DNA of 64,000 nucleotides from Methylophilus aquaticus (GTDB lineage Bacteria; Pseudomonadota; Gammaproteobacteria; Burkholderiales; Methylophilaceae). The translations under genes were made by a program, and so were the position numbers. Location: NCBI RefSeq assembly GCF_030769565.1, contig NZ_JAVCAP010000002.1, positions 1 through 64,000 on the forward strand. Direction: 5' to 3'. The first letter of the stretch is position 1; every line of letters starts with the position of its first letter. Positions 27,036-38,449 of this stretch are shown here, piece after piece. Below the pieces are notes generated by a model. The model did not search any database. It was not told where the DNA came from and worked only from the letters and a program-made list of their open reading frames with translations.

Positions 27036-28895
27036 ATGCCTAAATACCGTTCTCACACGACAACTCAAGGTCGTAATATGGCTGGTGCACGTGCTTTGTG
27101 GCGTGCCACCGGTATGAAAGATGAAGATTTTTCCAAGCCAATTATTGCGATTGCTAACTCGTTTACTCAGTTTGTACCTGGTCATGTCCACTTGAAGGAC
27201 CTCGGTCAACTGGTGGCCCGTGAAATTGAAAAAGCAGGGGGCGTTGCCAAAGAGTTCAATACCATCGCGGTGGATGACGGTATCGCCATGGGTCACAGCG
27301 GTATGTTGTACAGCCTGCCCAGCCGTGACCTGATTGCGGATAGCGTGGAATACATGGTCAATGCGCATTGTGCCGATGCGCTCGTCTGCATTTCTAATTG
27401 TGACAAAATTACGCCCGGTATGTTGATGGCCGCCTTGCGCCTGAATATCCCTGTCATCTTTGTCTCCGGTGGTCCGATGGAAGCCGGTAAGGTGAACTGG
27501 CAAGGCAATGCGCATAAACTCGACTTGGTGGATGCCATGGTCGCGGCGGCAGACGACAAAGTGAGTGATGCCGAAAGTGAAGCGATCGAGCGCGAAGCCT
27601 GTCCAACGTGTGGCTCTTGTTCAGGCATGTTTACGGCAAATTCAATGAACTGTCTGACCGAGGCACTTGGCTTGAGCTTGCCAGGCAATGGTTCAACGCT
27701 GGCCACTCATGCGGCGCGCAAGCAATTGTTTTTGCAGGCGGGGCGCACTATTGTGGATTTGGCCAAGCGTCACTATGAGCAGGACGATTACAGTGTGCTG
27801 CCACGCAATATTGCCAGCTTTAAGGCTTTTGAAAATGCCATGGCGCTGGATGTCGCGATGGGTGGTTCAACCAATACGGTGTTGCATTTGCTGGCGGCGG
27901 CACATGAGGCGGGTGTGGATTTTACGATGAAAGACATCGACCGCATCTCACGCCGTGTGCCATGCGTGTGTAAAGTAGCTCCTGCCACGGCTAAATACCA
28001 CATGGAAGACGTACACCGTGCGGGTGGCGTGATGGGGATTTTAGGTGAGTTACACCGTGCGGGCGTGATTCATGGGGATGTGCCAACGGTGCATAGCCCT
28101 AGCATGCAAGCCGCATTGGAAAAATGGGATATTGCAACCTCGCAAGATGAGGAAGCACACAAGCTGTTTTCAGCCGCTCCCGGCGGTGTGCGAACGACCA
28201 TTGCGTTTAGCCAAAACATGTTGTGGCCTGCACTGGATACTAATCGTGCCGAAGGCTGTATTCGCGACAAAGCGCATGCTTATTCGCAGGATGGCGGCTT
28301 GGCAGTGCTGTATGGCAATATCGCACTCGATGGGTGTATTGTGAAAACCGCAGGCGTAGATGACAGTATTTTGAAGTTTACCGGCCGTGCACGCATTTTT
28401 GAGAGTCAGGATACTGCCGTTGAAGCGATTCTTGCTGATCAGGTAGTGGCAGGGGATGTGGTCGTGATTCGTTATGAAGGTCCACGCGGTGGGCCTGGCA
28501 TGCAGGAAATGCTATACCCGACTTCCTATCTGAAATCCAAAGGTCTGGGCAAGGCTTGTGCGCTATTGACCGATGGTCGCTTTTCAGGCGGGACATCCGG
28601 CCTGAGTATAGGCCATGCCTCGCCAGAGGCGGCAGAAGGCGGCGCGATCGGTTTGGTTGAAGAAGGCGATACCATTGAAATTGATATCCCGAACCGGATC
28701 ATTCATTTGAGTGTGACAGACGAAGTACTGGCGCATCGGCGTATTACAATGGAGGCCAAAGGCAGGGATGCATGGAAGCCACTCAACCGTACGCGTGTAG
28801 TTTCGCCTGCTTTGCGTGCCTACGCCGCCATGAGTACCAGTGCAGCCAGAGGTGCGGTTCGTGATGTTGCCCAGATAGAAAGGGGAAGCAAATGA
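27036..28895 (+). CDS. ilvD: Dihydroxy-acid dehydratase
   Basis: IlvD dehydrates 2,3-dihydroxy-3-methylvalerate and -isovalerate in isoleucine and valine synthesis, using an Fe-S cluster and magnesium. The 619-residue protein has the cysteines of [10 protein letters not shown] and [20 protein letters not shown], and [19 protein letters not shown] near the C-terminus. Length and sequence fit the E. coli type (616). No clear ribosome binding site precedes the ATG. Its stop overlaps the following gene as ATGA. Confidence 0.96.
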   Translation: MPKYRSHTTTQGRNMAGARALWRATGMKDEDFSKPIIAIANSFTQFVPGHVHLKDLGQLVAREIEKAGGVAKEFNTIAVDDGIAMGHSGMLYSLPSRDLIADSVEYMVNAHCADALVCISNCDKITPGMLMAALRLNIPVIFVSGGPMEAGKVNWQGNAHKLDLVDAMVAAADDKVSDAESEAIEREACPTCGSCSGMFTANSMNCLTEALGLSLPGNGSTLATHAARKQLFLQAGRTIVDLAKRHYEQDDYSVLPRNIASFKAFENAMALDVAMGGSTNTVLHLLAAAHEAGVDFTMKDIDRISRRVPCVCKVAPATAKYHMEDVHRAGGVMGILGELHRAGVIHGDVPTVHSPSMQAALEKWDIATSQDEEAHKLFSAAPGGVRTTIAFSQNMLWPALDTNRAEGCIRDKAHAYSQDGGLAVLYGNIALDGCIVKTAGVDDSILKFTGRARIFESQDTAVEAILADQVVAGDVVVIRYEGPRGGPGMQEMLYPTSYLKSKGLGKACALLTDGRFSGGTSGLSIGHASPEAAEGGAIGLVEEGDTIEIDIPNRIIHLSVTDEVLAHRRITMEAKGRDAWKPLNRTRVVSPALRAYAAMSTSAARGAVRDVAQIERGSK

Positions 28896-29827
28896 GTTCG
28901 GAATGTGAAATCCTGGCGAAAAGCATGGAAATGACCAAACGCTTGAAACTGCATGCGCATGTCAATCAATGGCAGGATGAGAATGGCCTGCAATACTTGG
29001 AAATTGATAATCCATTGGCGACAGGAAAGATTGCTTTGCAGGGTGCCCATGTCATGCATTGGCAACCCAAATTTCTGGCAAATCCAGTGTTGTGGCTGTC
29101 AAGCAATGCACGTTATCTAAAGGGACGCTCAATTCGTGGCGGTGTTCCCATTTGCTGGCCATGGTTTGGTGCGCATCCCACAGATAGTACCTTGTGTCCA
29201 CATGGCTTTGCCAGAGTGATTCCATGGCGTGTTTTAGATATTGATGCGACGCAGACAGGCGCAACCAGAATTATTCTTGAAATGCAGCAAACGCCAGAAG
29301 CGCAACGCCAGCTTTCATACCCTTATGAGTTAACACTGACGATTACCATTGGTCGCCGCTTGCGGATTGATCTGGCAACGACCAATCTGGCCGAGCATCC
29401 ATTTGTAATCAGTGAAGCATTCCACACCTATTTCAACGTGAGTGATTTGTCTAATATCCAGATCACAGGCATGCAGGATCTAGTCTATCTGGACAAATTG
29501 TTGAAGTATGAGCGTAATGTAGAGCATGAAGCACTTAGTTTTAGCGGCGACGAGTATGATCGTGTCTATGTACATCATAGTTCTGATTGCGCTATTCACG
29601 ATAGTGGATATAACCGTATTATTCACGTTTCCAAATCTGGCAGTGATACTACCGTAGTATGGAATCCAGGCGCGGATAAAGCTGCCCAGATGGGCGATAT
29701 GGGGGTTGGGGATGAATGGCGCAAAACCATTTGCGTGGAGACCACTAATGCATTGGATAACATGGTGGTGATCAATCCCGGTCGCAAGCATACAGTAAGC
29801 GCCGAATACTCTATCGAGACTCTGTAA
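28892..29827 (+). CDS. D-hexose-6-phosphate mutarotase-like protein (YeaD family)
   Basis: This 311-residue protein has the aldose-1-epimerase-like fold with [38 protein letters not shown], the catalytic-type histidine in [10 protein letters not shown], and VETTNAL near the end. YeaD-type enzymes interconvert anomers of glucose-6-phosphate. It overlaps the ilvD stop by four bases (ATGA) with AAAGGGGAA upstream, so it is translated from the ilvD transcript, though no pathway link is evident. Confidence 0.87.
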   Translation: MSSECEILAKSMEMTKRLKLHAHVNQWQDENGLQYLEIDNPLATGKIALQGAHVMHWQPKFLANPVLWLSSNARYLKGRSIRGGVPICWPWFGAHPTDSTLCPHGFARVIPWRVLDIDATQTGATRIILEMQQTPEAQRQLSYPYELTLTITIGRRLRIDLATTNLAEHPFVISEAFHTYFNVSDLSNIQITGMQDLVYLDKLLKYERNVEHEALSFSGDEYDRVYVHHSSDCAIHDSGYNRIIHVSKSGSDTTVVWNPGADKAAQMGDMGVGDEWRKTICVETTNALDNMVVINPGRKHTVSAEYSIETL

Positions 29828-30032
29828 CTTGATTGTGACGCTGTCAACCAAAGCTGTGCAGATACGTTTTAGTGCTGTTGGCAAAACACCAAATGCCTGT
29901 GAAATTGGTTGATTTTTCTCACAAATATTGTGTGCTGGTATTGTGGATTTCACTTGGTCAGGTAATATGCCACATGCACAAAAGTTGCATTTCGGGGATG
30001 TATTAATTTAGGAAAGTATTCAAGGAGATCGC

Positions 30033-30356
30033 ATGAAAGTCTTATTATCCGCAATCGCTGCTGCTACTTTGTTGATCGCTGGTCAAGCGCACGCAGTTGA
30101 TGCTGCTGCTGCAAAAGCCATGGCACAAAAAAGTGGTTGTTTGGCTTGCCATAGCGTGGACGCTAAAGTGTTAGGCCCAGCTTACAAAGATGTCGCTGCA
30201 AAATACAAAGGTGACAAAACAGCAGAAGCTAAATTGGTTGCTAAAGTAAAAGCAGGTGGTAGTGGCGTTTGGGGCAACATCCCTATGCCAGCTAACAGTC
30301 CTCAAGTGAAAGACGAAGATATCAAAACCATCGTTCAGTGGATTTTGTCACTCTAA
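30033..30356 (+). CDS. Small periplasmic cytochrome c (c-551/c-552 type)
   Basis: This 107-residue precursor has a signal peptide cut after AHA (residue 21) and a mature protein of about 86 residues. The haem motif is CLACH (Cys36-His40), and the distal methionine lies in NIPMPANSP. It fits class I cytochromes of the c-551/c-552 group that carry electrons to terminal oxidases or reductases. AAGGAG precedes the ATG. A weak promoter-like TTGTGG/TAATAT pair lies near 29940-29970. It stands alone, bounded by a strong terminator. Confidence 0.9.
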   Translation: MKVLLSAIAAATLLIAGQAHAVDAAAAKAMAQKSGCLACHSVDAKVLGPAYKDVAAKYKGDKTAEAKLVAKVKAGGSGVWGNIPMPANSPQVKDEDIKTIVQWILSL

Positions 30357-30381
30357 TCCTCATTTAGAGGTTGTAAGTAAT

Positions 30382-30413
30382 AAAAAAGCCAGCGTTATCT
30401 GCTGGCTTTTTTT
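30382..30413. terminator. Bidirectional terminator, cytochrome c / SNF transporter
   Basis: AAAAAAGCCAGC (30382-30393) pairs with GCTGGCTTTTTT (30401-30412) over a 7-nt loop, with a further T. It serves the cytochrome gene on the plus strand and could stop the minus-strand SNF gene that ends at 30458. Confidence 0.85.
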
Positions 30414-30457
30414 GTGAGAAATTTTTCAAGCCTTTTGCGTGTCACCCAAAAAATCTC

Positions 30458-31810
30458 TTATTTCACAAGTCCCAATAAGTAAATAAACACCGCAATGATC
30501 GCGACAGGAGCAATAATGTTGTTAGCAGATCGCCAGCATTTATAAGTGAATGGATGTAAGCCAAATTCGTTTTGCGTGTGGTTTTTTTTCATAAAGTAAC
30601 CAGCAAATACAGCCATTAATAGTCCGCCAAGGGGGAGCATGAGGGTGGATGTGAGTTTATCTAGCGTCTCAAAAATATTTAAACCGAAAAGCACTTTCAC
30701 CTCGGCCCATATATTAAATGACAACACAACACTCAGTCCCGTGAGCCAGATGATGAGCCCCAATAGGGTACTCACCATATTACGTTTGAATGTTGTATTT
30801 TCAACCACCCAGGCAATAGTGGGTTCTACCAGCGAAATAGCGCTGGTCCAGGCGGCGAAAGCAACTAGCAGAAAAAATAATGTGGCAATAATATTGCCTG
30901 CGGGCATGGCGCCAAACGCGATTGGCAATGTTTGAAATAGTAGCCCAGGCCCGGCATTGGGTGCCAGGTGATTGGCAAATACCAGAGAGTAAATAGCCAA
31001 GCCGACTAATAACCCCAGCATGGTGTCTATCAATGCAATCCAAACGGTAGTACGCGCAATTGAAACATCACGACTTAAATAAGAGCCGTAGACCATCACA
31101 GAACCCATGCCCAGGCTTAGGGAGAAAAAGGCGTGGCCTAATGCGGACAAAACGGCCATGGGTGTGATCTTTGAAAAATCCGGGGTGAACATGAAGTTTG
31201 CAGCAGCGCGCATATCCCCAACCGACATGCTGTAACCAAGCAGGATAAATAAAATCACAAACAACGCTGGCATCAGCACATTATTGGCTTTTTCCAGTCC
31301 GGAATTAACGCCACGGGCCACTACGCCCATCACCATGACCATAAACAGGCTGTGCCATATGGTGAGTTGTATTGGGTTGGCCAGTAATGCGTTGAAGCTG
31401 GATTGTGACTGTGCGGCTGAAATATGACTAAATGTATTTTGCATGGCCGCCACGATGTAACTTAACACCCAGCCTGCAATCACACTGTAAAAACTTAATA
31501 TCAACACGCCAGCCAGCATGCCCATTGCACCCAGCCAGCGCCAATGCGTTGATACCCTGGCTTCTATTGCCAGAGAGTGAATGGCATCGAGCGGGTTTTG
31601 TTGCGCACGCCGTCCAAGCATGATTTCAGTCATCATCAGGGGGATGCCAACAAAGAAAATACATGCGATAAATACCAGTACAAAAGCGCTGCCACCGTTG
31701 ACCCCTATCATGTAGGGCAGTTTCCATATGTTGCCCAAGCCGATGGCAGAGCCTGCCGTGGCGAGCATAAAGGTCCAACGGTTTTTCCAAGTGCCACGAT
31801 GCTGTGACAT
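30458..31810 (-). CDS. Neurotransmitter:sodium symporter family transporter
   Basis: This 450-residue inner-membrane protein has about eleven membrane segments. The N-terminus WTFMLATAGSAIGLGNIWKL is the unwound TM1 sodium and substrate site of the LeuT/SNF family, followed by PLMMTEIMLGRRAQ. Family members import amino acids or related amines with sodium; the substrate is unknown. It lies 8 nt after an AGCS symporter gene, so the two sodium-coupled carriers are probably co-transcribed. Confidence 0.9.
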   Translation of the reverse strand: MSQHRGTWKNRWTFMLATAGSAIGLGNIWKLPYMIGVNGGSAFVLVFIACIFFVGIPLMMTEIMLGRRAQQNPLDAIHSLAIEARVSTHWRWLGAMGMLAGVLILSFYSVIAGWVLSYIVAAMQNTFSHISAAQSQSSFNALLANPIQLTIWHSLFMVMVMGVVARGVNSGLEKANNVLMPALFVILFILLGYSMSVGDMRAAANFMFTPDFSKITPMAVLSALGHAFFSLSLGMGSVMVYGSYLSRDVSIARTTVWIALIDTMLGLLVGLAIYSLVFANHLAPNAGPGLLFQTLPIAFGAMPAGNIIATLFFLLVAFAAWTSAISLVEPTIAWVVENTTFKRNMVSTLLGLIIWLTGLSVVLSFNIWAEVKVLFGLNIFETLDKLTSTLMLPLGGLLMAVFAGYFMKKNHTQNEFGLHPFTYKCWRSANNIIAPVAIIAVFIYLLGLVK

Positions 31811-31818
31811 AAGGTTTC

Positions 31819-33153
31819 CTAAGCGTTATTTTTACTGGAAAAGTAGCGAGTGGTTTCTTTTTTAATGATCTGTGATAGCAGTAACAAACCAATCAGATTG
31901 GGAATAGCCATTAAGCCATTGGCCAAGTCTGAGAAGTTCCATACAAACTCCAGGCTAGTGATGGCGCCTATCATCACTGCAATGGTAAACGTGACACGAT
32001 AAGCATTAATCCACCGAGCCCCTAATAAATACTCGATGGCTTTTTCGCCATAATAATGCCAGCCTATGAGTGTGGAGTATGCAAATAACGCTGTTGCAAC
32101 TGCGACGATGATGCGGCCACTGTGCCCCAGTGTTTCTGCCATGCTGCTGCTGGTTAACTGGGCTGGGCTGACCCCCTGCGTCCAACTGTTGGCAGTCAAA
32201 ATCACCAATGCTGTCATTGTACATACCACGAGGGTGTCGATAAATGTTTGCGTCATGCTGACCAATGCCTGTTTTACCGGATCATTGGTGCGCGCTGCGG
32301 CTGCGGCAATGGGTGCGGAGCCTAACCCTGATTCATTTGAAAATACGCCTCGGGCAATCCCGAATCGCATCGCAGCCGCCACTGTAGCGCCGGCAAAGCC
32401 ACCGGTTGCTGCACTAGGGTTAAACGCATGGTAAAAAATAAGGCCAAATGCGTGTGGAATTTGCTGAAAGTGCATGGTCAGTACCCAAAGACTGGCGCCG
32501 ACATAAGCGACGATCATTAATGGCACCAGAAAAGAAGTAAATCTACCAATCGAGCGTATGCCACCCAAAATGACCAAACCCGTTAACAGGCTTAAAATAA
32601 TGCCGCTGGTCATGAGCGGGACATTAAAAGTCGCTTCAAAAATTTTGGCTGCAGCATTTGCTTGCGTCATATTGCCAATGCCAAATGCAGCGCAAGCCGT
32701 GAAGAGTGCGAACAAAGTGCCCAGCCAGGGTAGCCCTGCGCCATTGCTCAAATAATACATTGGCCCGCCTCGCATGCCATGTGGCCCTTTTTCGCGGTAT
32801 TTAACAGCCAAAACTGCTTCACTGTATTTGGTAGCCATGCCTACCAGTCCGGTGATCCACATCCAGAACACGGCGCCAGGTCCACCCAGGCTAATCGCAG
32901 TCGCCACGCCGACAATATTACCTATGCCAACTGTTGCAGCCAGCGCGGTCATCAACGCTGCAAAGTGACTGATATCCCCTTCATGGTCTTGATCTTTAGT
33001 CCAGATAAGTTTGAAGGCGTGAGGTAAGGCGCGAAATTGCAGGCCCTTGAGGAGAATGGTGAGGTATAAGCCAGTGCCCACCAGTAAGGTTAGCATCAGG
33101 GGGCCCCATACCCAGGCGGAGAGTGTGGCGACGAGTTTTTCCAATACTTGCAT
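31819..33153 (-). CDS. Sodium:alanine symporter (AGCS family)
   Basis: This 444-residue membrane protein carries the AGCS signatures GGPGAVFWMWITGLVGMATK and KYREKGPHGMRGGPMYYL, with GNIVGVATAISLGG near residue 80. Relatives take up alanine or glycine with sodium. It is followed by the SNF symporter gene and preceded by the aminopeptidase gene, a plausible peptide and amino acid salvage grouping (inference from order only). Confidence 0.92.
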   Translation of the reverse strand: MQVLEKLVATLSAWVWGPLMLTLLVGTGLYLTILLKGLQFRALPHAFKLIWTKDQDHEGDISHFAALMTALAATVGIGNIVGVATAISLGGPGAVFWMWITGLVGMATKYSEAVLAVKYREKGPHGMRGGPMYYLSNGAGLPWLGTLFALFTACAAFGIGNMTQANAAAKIFEATFNVPLMTSGIILSLLTGLVILGGIRSIGRFTSFLVPLMIVAYVGASLWVLTMHFQQIPHAFGLIFYHAFNPSAATGGFAGATVAAAMRFGIARGVFSNESGLGSAPIAAAAARTNDPVKQALVSMTQTFIDTLVVCTMTALVILTANSWTQGVSPAQLTSSSMAETLGHSGRIIVAVATALFAYSTLIGWHYYGEKAIEYLLGARWINAYRVTFTIAVMIGAITSLEFVWNFSDLANGLMAIPNLIGLLLLSQIIKKETTRYFSSKNNA

Positions 33154-33207
33154 AGTTATCCCTTTGTCATGCAGGGATTATAGCGATGTTATGACGGCAT
33201 GCGCCAG

Positions 33208-34512
33208 TTATGCACGAAAGTGTTGTTTGAGCACAGCGATCATCGCGGCATGATCCAGCACGCCAGCGCTCTCGCGTATGCTGTGCATGGCCCACATGGG
33301 GTTGCCTACATCGACTGTCGGGATGCCCAACTGAGCTGCCATGATGGGGCCTATAGTGCTGCCGCAGCCCAGGTCGGTGCGGTGCGCATACTGCTGATAA
33401 GGCACTCCGGCAGCTTCGCATAACTGTATAAACCGCGTAGCAGTCACTGCATTGGTGCTGTAGCGCTGGTTGGCATTGGTTTTAATCACTGGGCCGTGGT
33501 TGACCAATACGTGGTGACAGGGCTCGTAGCTGCCAGCATGATTCGGGTGAAAGGCATGTGCCATATCTGCACTGATAAAGAAACTGTTGGCAAATGCGCG
33601 CAGTTTTTCTTCTTCGCTGGTGCTGGTAGCGCTGCAAATGCGGTTGATGACATCGAGTAAAAAACTGCCGCCAGCGCCGGTTGTACTCTCCGAGCCAACC
33701 TCTTCATGGTCAAACAGGGCACAGATGGTTGTTGATTGCGGTTTTTCGGAGTGCAGCAGTGCTTCGAGCGCCGCATGGCATGAGGCAAGGTTATCGAGTT
33801 GGCTGTTGGCAATAAATTCTTGTTCAATGCCCCAGAAACTGCCCCGTTGCGTATCATACAAGGCGACATCCCAACCTACTATTTTTTCAGCTGGAAGCGC
33901 AAGTGTTTGCGCCAGTAAGTTGGTCAGCAGACTGTGTGCCGCCTCGGTGTTGGCAGCATTGCCAAAAATCAGTGGTAAGCCGGTTTGCTTGTTGAGCAGC
34001 AGCCCTTTTTCATTCACCTCGCGGTTCATGTGGATGGCCAGGTTAGGCAGGCGGGCCACAGGCTGTTCAAGCTTAACCAGGTGCGTGTTAAAGCCTTGTT
34101 CAGAGTTGACGGTCACCCGTCCTGCGATGCTGAGATCCCGGTCAGTAAACGTGGCTAAAATAGGACCGCCGTAGACCTCGACACCGAGTTGTGCCAAGCC
34201 TTGAGTGGCGTAAGCGGCTTTGGGTTTCAGGCGTAAGCCTGGCGAATCAGTATGCGCACCAACCAGCCTGAAGCCAGTGTCGGCGACGGGCTGTTGCCCC
34301 AAGACAAAGGCAATCACTGAGCCGCCATCGCGTACCACAAAATATTTGCCGCCTTGTTTGAATTGCCATGGCTCGTTTTCGCGCAGATTTTTAAAGCCTT
34401 GCGCCTTGAGGCGACTGGCTACCGACTCTACGGCATGCCAAGGACTGGGGCTGCTATCAATAAAATCCAAAAGTGCTTGCGCCTGTTGTCTGGCTTCTAT
34501 TGAAATGTGCAT
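33208..34512 (-). CDS. apeB: M18 family aminopeptidase
   Basis: This cytoplasmic zinc aminopeptidase has 434 residues. Metal and catalytic motifs appear in order: GAHTDSPGLRLKP, GWDVALYD, CALFDHEEVGS, SADMAHAFHPNH and the C-terminal DLGCGSTIGPI. Family enzymes prefer N-terminal acidic or other residues. The ATG lies one base from the hemF stop (34514), so translation is probably coupled to hemF. Confidence 0.93.
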   Translation of the reverse strand: MHISIEARQQAQALLDFIDSSPSPWHAVESVASRLKAQGFKNLRENEPWQFKQGGKYFVVRDGGSVIAFVLGQQPVADTGFRLVGAHTDSPGLRLKPKAAYATQGLAQLGVEVYGGPILATFTDRDLSIAGRVTVNSEQGFNTHLVKLEQPVARLPNLAIHMNREVNEKGLLLNKQTGLPLIFGNAANTEAAHSLLTNLLAQTLALPAEKIVGWDVALYDTQRGSFWGIEQEFIANSQLDNLASCHAALEALLHSEKPQSTTICALFDHEEVGSESTTGAGGSFLLDVINRICSATSTSEEEKLRAFANSFFISADMAHAFHPNHAGSYEPCHHVLVNHGPVIKTNANQRYSTNAVTATRFIQLCEAAGVPYQQYAHRTDLGCGSTIGPIMAAQLGIPTVDVGNPMWAMHSIRESAGVLDHAAMIAVLKQHFRA

Positions 34513-34513
34513 G

Positions 34514-35416
34514 CTAAACCCAGTCTTTCTCGATCAAAAAGTCGGTGTACAGCTTGGCCTCAGGACTGCCGGTTTCCGGTTTCCAGTCATAGCGCCATTT
34601 CACCATTGGCGGCATCGACAGCAGAATAGACTCGGTGCGGCCATTGGATTGCAGCCCGAAGATCGTCCCGCGGTCAAAAATCAGGTTGAACTCGACATAA
34701 CGGCCGCGTCTATAGGCCTGAAAATCACGCTCACGTTCGCCATAAGGCGTGTCTTTACGGCGTTGTACAATCGGCAAGTAAGCCTGCAAAAAAGCATCGC
34801 CTACCGCACGCTGCAGGGCGAAGCATTGTTCAAATCCCAGTTCGCTGAAGTCATCAAAAAACACACCACCAATGCCGCGCGGCTCTTTGCGATGCTTCAA
34901 GAAAAAGTACTCGTCGCAGTCTTTTTTGAATTGCGGGTAATACTGCGCACCAAAGGGCGCCAGTGCTTCCTTGTTCACACGGTGAAAGTGGATGCAATCG
35001 TCTTCAAAACCATAATAAGGCGTCAAATCCATGCCGCCACCAAACCACCAGATGTCCTGCTCGCCTGCTTGCTGCGCTTTGGCATGAAAAAAGCGTACAT
35101 TCATATGTACCGTCGGTACAAACGGATTGTGTGGGTGAAAGACCAGAGAAACGCCCATGGCCTCCCAAGGGCGGCCAGCCGCCTCAGGGTGGGCGACACT
35201 GGCTGCTGGTGGCAGTTTGTTGCCCAGCACATGCGAAAAGCCGACGCCGGCACGTTCAAACACATTACCGTTTTCCAGCATGCACGAATTGCCACCTCCA
35301 CCTTCCGGACGTTGCCAGCTATCTTGCAGAAAATTTTTGCCATCGACCAGTTCGACAGCCTCTACAATACGTGATTGCAATCCTTGCAGGAAATCGTAAA
35401 CGGCTTGTGTTTGCAT
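34514..35416 (-). CDS. hemF: Oxygen-dependent coproporphyrinogen III oxidase
   Basis: HemF oxidatively decarboxylates coproporphyrinogen III to protoporphyrinogen IX in haem synthesis. The 300-residue protein has [38 protein letters not shown] and the C-terminal signature [17 protein letters not shown]. The start at 35416 ([10 protein letters not shown]) matches E. coli length (299); the upstream in-frame extension lies within purD and is rejected. It follows purD by 13 nt without a clear ribosome binding site. Confidence 0.96.
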   Translation of the reverse strand: MQTQAVYDFLQGLQSRIVEAVELVDGKNFLQDSWQRPEGGGGNSCMLENGNVFERAGVGFSHVLGNKLPPAASVAHPEAAGRPWEAMGVSLVFHPHNPFVPTVHMNVRFFHAKAQQAGEQDIWWFGGGMDLTPYYGFEDDCIHFHRVNKEALAPFGAQYYPQFKKDCDEYFFLKHRKEPRGIGGVFFDDFSELGFEQCFALQRAVGDAFLQAYLPIVQRRKDTPYGERERDFQAYRRGRYVEFNLIFDRGTIFGLQSNGRTESILLSMPPMVKWRYDWKPETGSPEAKLYTDFLIEKDWV

Positions 35417-35429
35417 AAGGAGATGAGCG

Positions 35430-36698
35430 TTAGTTTTTAATGGCGCGGTAGCCAATATCGGTACGGTATTGCGCACCTTCGAATTGGATGGATTCAACCA
35501 TTTTATAAGCCTGCTGCTGGGCAAACTTGACGGTTTCGCCAAGGGCTGTGACGCATAATACGCGACCACCGCTGGTCACGATGTTGCCATCTTTCAGTGT
35601 AGTGCCTGCATGGAATACATGGCCATCCTGTACATCGCCAGGCAGTCCGGTAATGGTATCGCCAAGTCTTGGCGTCTCAGGGTAATTGGCACTGGCCATG
35701 ACGACGCCGAGGGCAAAGCGTCTGTCCCATTCAGCCTGGGCCTCGTTGAGTGTGCCGTTCACGGCATGCTCGGCTAATGCTACCAGATCTGATTTCAGCC
35801 GCATCATAATCGGTTGCGTTTCAGGGTCACCCATGCGGCAATTGAATTCCAGTGTTTTCACATCGCCTGCGGGCGAGATCATCAAGCCGGCATATAAAAA
35901 TCCGGTGTAGGGAATGCCGTCCTTGGCCATGCCTTCCACGGTCGGGATAATAATCTCACGCATGGCCTTGTTATGAATTTCAGGCGTGACCACCGGTGCT
36001 GGAGAATAAGCCCCCATGCCGCCGGTGTTCGGCCCCTGATCACCATCCTGTAGTCGCTTGTGGTCCTGACTGGTTGCCAAAGGTAGAATGTGTTTGCCAT
36101 CCACCATCACCATAAAACTGGCTTCTTCACCGCTTAAAAACTCTTCAATCACCACGCGCGCACCTGCATCACCCAGTTTGTTGTCTGACAACATGGCGTC
36201 CACTGCAGCATGTGCTTCCTCAAGTGTCATGGCGACCACAACGCCTTTACCTGCAGCCAGGCCATCTGCCTTGATCACAATGGGCGCACCTTCTGCATCA
36301 ATATAGGCATGCGCAAGGGTTGCATCGCTGAAGGTTTGATATTTGGCGGTAGGGATGCCATGGCGGAACATAAAGGCTTTGGCAAAGTCTTTAGAACTTT
36401 CCAGCTGCGCGGCTGCCTTGCTCGGACCAAATATTTTTAAATCATGTGCACGAAAGGCATCGACCACCCCCTGCGAGAGCGGAGCTTCCGGGCCGACGAT
36501 GGTCAGCGCGATTTGCTCGTCTTCTGCAAACTTCACCAGCTCGTCAATTTTGGTAATCGGCACGTTGACCATGTCCGGGTTGGTGGCCGTGCCGGCGTTG
36601 CCTGGCGCCACATACACGCGGCTCACCGCTTTGTTTTGCGCCACTTTCCATGCCAGTGCGTGCTCACGACCGCCCGAACCAATCACTAAAATTTTCAT
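35430..36698 (-). CDS. purD: Phosphoribosylamine-glycine ligase
   Basis: PurD joins phosphoribosylamine with glycine using ATP, step two of purine synthesis. The 422-residue ATP-grasp protein starts [18 protein letters not shown] and has [26 protein letters not shown] and [12 protein letters not shown]. It lies downstream of purH with a palindromic repeat between them, and upstream of hemF. Confidence 0.97.
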   Translation of the reverse strand: MKILVIGSGGREHALAWKVAQNKAVSRVYVAPGNAGTATNPDMVNVPITKIDELVKFAEDEQIALTIVGPEAPLSQGVVDAFRAHDLKIFGPSKAAAQLESSKDFAKAFMFRHGIPTAKYQTFSDATLAHAYIDAEGAPIVIKADGLAAGKGVVVAMTLEEAHAAVDAMLSDNKLGDAGARVVIEEFLSGEEASFMVMVDGKHILPLATSQDHKRLQDGDQGPNTGGMGAYSPAPVVTPEIHNKAMREIIIPTVEGMAKDGIPYTGFLYAGLMISPAGDVKTLEFNCRMGDPETQPIMMRLKSDLVALAEHAVNGTLNEAQAEWDRRFALGVVMASANYPETPRLGDTITGLPGDVQDGHVFHAGTTLKDGNIVTSGGRVLCVTALGETVKFAQQQAYKMVESIQFEGAQYRTDIGYRAIKN

Positions 36699-36722
36699 TT
36701 TTTATTACCTAATTGAGTTAGA

Positions 36723-36799
36723 GCCACTGAGGGCACAGAGAATTTCTTAAAGCATCAAACAATTACGTTTTTCTTTGTGGTCTCTGCGCCTTCTGTGAC
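36723..36799. repeat. Imperfect palindromic repeat, copy A (purH-purD)
   Basis: The arm GCCACTGAGGGCACAGAG (36723-36740) is the near reverse complement of CTCTGCGCCTTCTGTGAC (36782-36799), 14 of 18 positions matching, around a 41-nt A+T-rich centre. The same arm sequence occurs at 38450-38523 on the other side of purH. Confidence 0.65.
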
Positions 36800-36807
36800 A
36801 AATAAAA

Positions 36808-38418
36808 TTAATGTCTGAAGTGACGAATGCCCGTCACCACCATCGCCAGACCACGCTCATCAGCGGCGGCAATCACTTCTTCGTCGCGCATGCTGCCACC
36901 CGGATGTATCACACAGCTGGCACCGGCGTCTGCCAATACATCCACGCCGTCACGGAACGGGAAGAACGCATCCGAAGCGACCACTGCACCTTGCAGGCTT
37001 AAGTTCGCATTCTGTGCTTTGATGGCAGCGATCTTGGTGCTGTCGACACGGCTCATCTGGCCTGCGCCTACGCCCAGCGTCATGCCGTTGCCACAAAATA
37101 CGATGGCATTGGATTTGACATATTTGGCCACGTTCCAGGCAAACAGCAGATCTTGCATTTGTTGTGGCGTGGGTTGCCGTTTGGTCACCACTTTGATGTC
37201 GGCCAGTTGTAATGCGTGGTTGTCGGCAGATTGCAGCAAAATGCCGGAACCCACACGTTTGGAGTCCACCGCATTGCGGCCTTGTTGCCACGGGCTGCTA
37301 CCGCCTTGAGGCAGTGCAATTTTCAGCACGCGCACATTGGCTTTTGCGCTAAAAATGGCCAGTGCTTCCGGGGTGTAGTCCGGTGCAATCAGCACTTCAA
37401 CAAACTGTTTGCTGACGGCTTCTGCGCCTGCGGCATCCAATGTGGTGTTGAAGGCGATAATGCCGCCAAAGGCTGAAGTCGGGTCGGTTTTAAAGGCTTT
37501 GCTGTAAGCTTCCAGCGCATTGGCACCCAAGGCTACGCCGCAGGGGTTGGCGTGCTTGACGATGACGCAAGCCGGGCCGGTAAAGGATTTCACTGCTTCC
37601 CAAGCGGCATCCGCATCAGCGATGTTGTTATAACTTAATTCTTTGCCCTGGAGTTGTTGCGCGGTGGCCAGGCTGCCGGGGGCCGGGTACAGGTCTCGAT
37701 AGAAGGCGGCTTGCTGGTGGCTGTTTTCACCGTAACGCAGGTCTTGTACCTTGACAAAGCTGCTGTTCATTTGTGCCGGGAACTGGCTGATGACAGGGTT
37801 GGCAGCAGCTTCTGTGGCTTCAAAATCGATTGCTGAAAGGTAGTTGCTGATCGCTGCATCATATTGTGCAATGCGGTTAAAGGCGGCTACCGACAGTTTA
37901 AAACGGGTGGCTTTGGAAACTGCACCTTGATTGGTTTTTAATTCAGCCATCACTTCTGCATATTGGGCTGCATCGGTCAACACGGCGACATCGTTCCAGT
38001 TTTTGGCGGCGGAGCGCACCATGGCGGGGCCACCAATGTCGATATTTTCAATCGCATCTTCCAGCGTACAGTCAGCTTTGGCGACGGTCGCTTCAAATGG
38101 ATACAGGTTGACCACCAGCAAATCAATATTCTCAATGCCGTATTGCTGCATGGCAGCCACGTGCTCAGGTAAATCACGTCGACCAAGCAAGCCGCCATGG
38201 ACTTTCGGGTGCAGGGTTTTGACGCGGCCATCCAGCATTTCAGGAAAGCCGGTGAAGTCACTGACTTCTTTCACCGGGATATTGTTGTCGCGGAAGAGCT
38301 TGGCTGTGCCGCCGGTAGAGAGAAGTTCTACGCCCAGCTGGTTGAGGGATTGTGCAAGTTCAAGCACACTGGTTTTATCAGAAACACTGATCAGCGCGCG
38401 TTTAATGTGTGAGGTCAT
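36808..38418 (-). CDS. purH: Bifunctional AICAR formyltransferase / IMP cyclohydrolase
   Basis: PurH performs the last two steps of IMP synthesis. The 536-residue protein has the N-terminal cyclohydrolase domain ([39 protein letters not shown]) and the C-terminal transformylase domain with [11 protein letters not shown]-like [14 protein letters not shown] and [15 protein letters not shown]. The start MTSHIKRAL at 38418 is chosen; a longer reading to 38454 would enter the flanking repeat. It is bracketed by two copies of a palindromic repeat. Confidence 0.97.
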   Translation of the reverse strand: MTSHIKRALISVSDKTSVLELAQSLNQLGVELLSTGGTAKLFRDNNIPVKEVSDFTGFPEMLDGRVKTLHPKVHGGLLGRRDLPEHVAAMQQYGIENIDLLVVNLYPFEATVAKADCTLEDAIENIDIGGPAMVRSAAKNWNDVAVLTDAAQYAEVMAELKTNQGAVSKATRFKLSVAAFNRIAQYDAAISNYLSAIDFEATEAAANPVISQFPAQMNSSFVKVQDLRYGENSHQQAAFYRDLYPAPGSLATAQQLQGKELSYNNIADADAAWEAVKSFTGPACVIVKHANPCGVALGANALEAYSKAFKTDPTSAFGGIIAFNTTLDAAGAEAVSKQFVEVLIAPDYTPEALAIFSAKANVRVLKIALPQGGSSPWQQGRNAVDSKRVGSGILLQSADNHALQLADIKVVTKRQPTPQQMQDLLFAWNVAKYVKSNAIVFCGNGMTLGVGAGQMSRVDSTKIAAIKAQNANLSLQGAVVASDAFFPFRDGVDVLADAGASCVIHPGGSMRDEEVIAAADERGLAMVVTGIRHFRH

Positions 38419-38449
38419 GGTGATGTCGTTAAAAATCAAAAGAATATTG

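Noticed and set aside
34220-35374. Long open frame of 384 codons on the plus strand
   Set aside because: It lies wholly antisense to hemF and apeB, both with clear family matches, and its translation has no recognisable domain.
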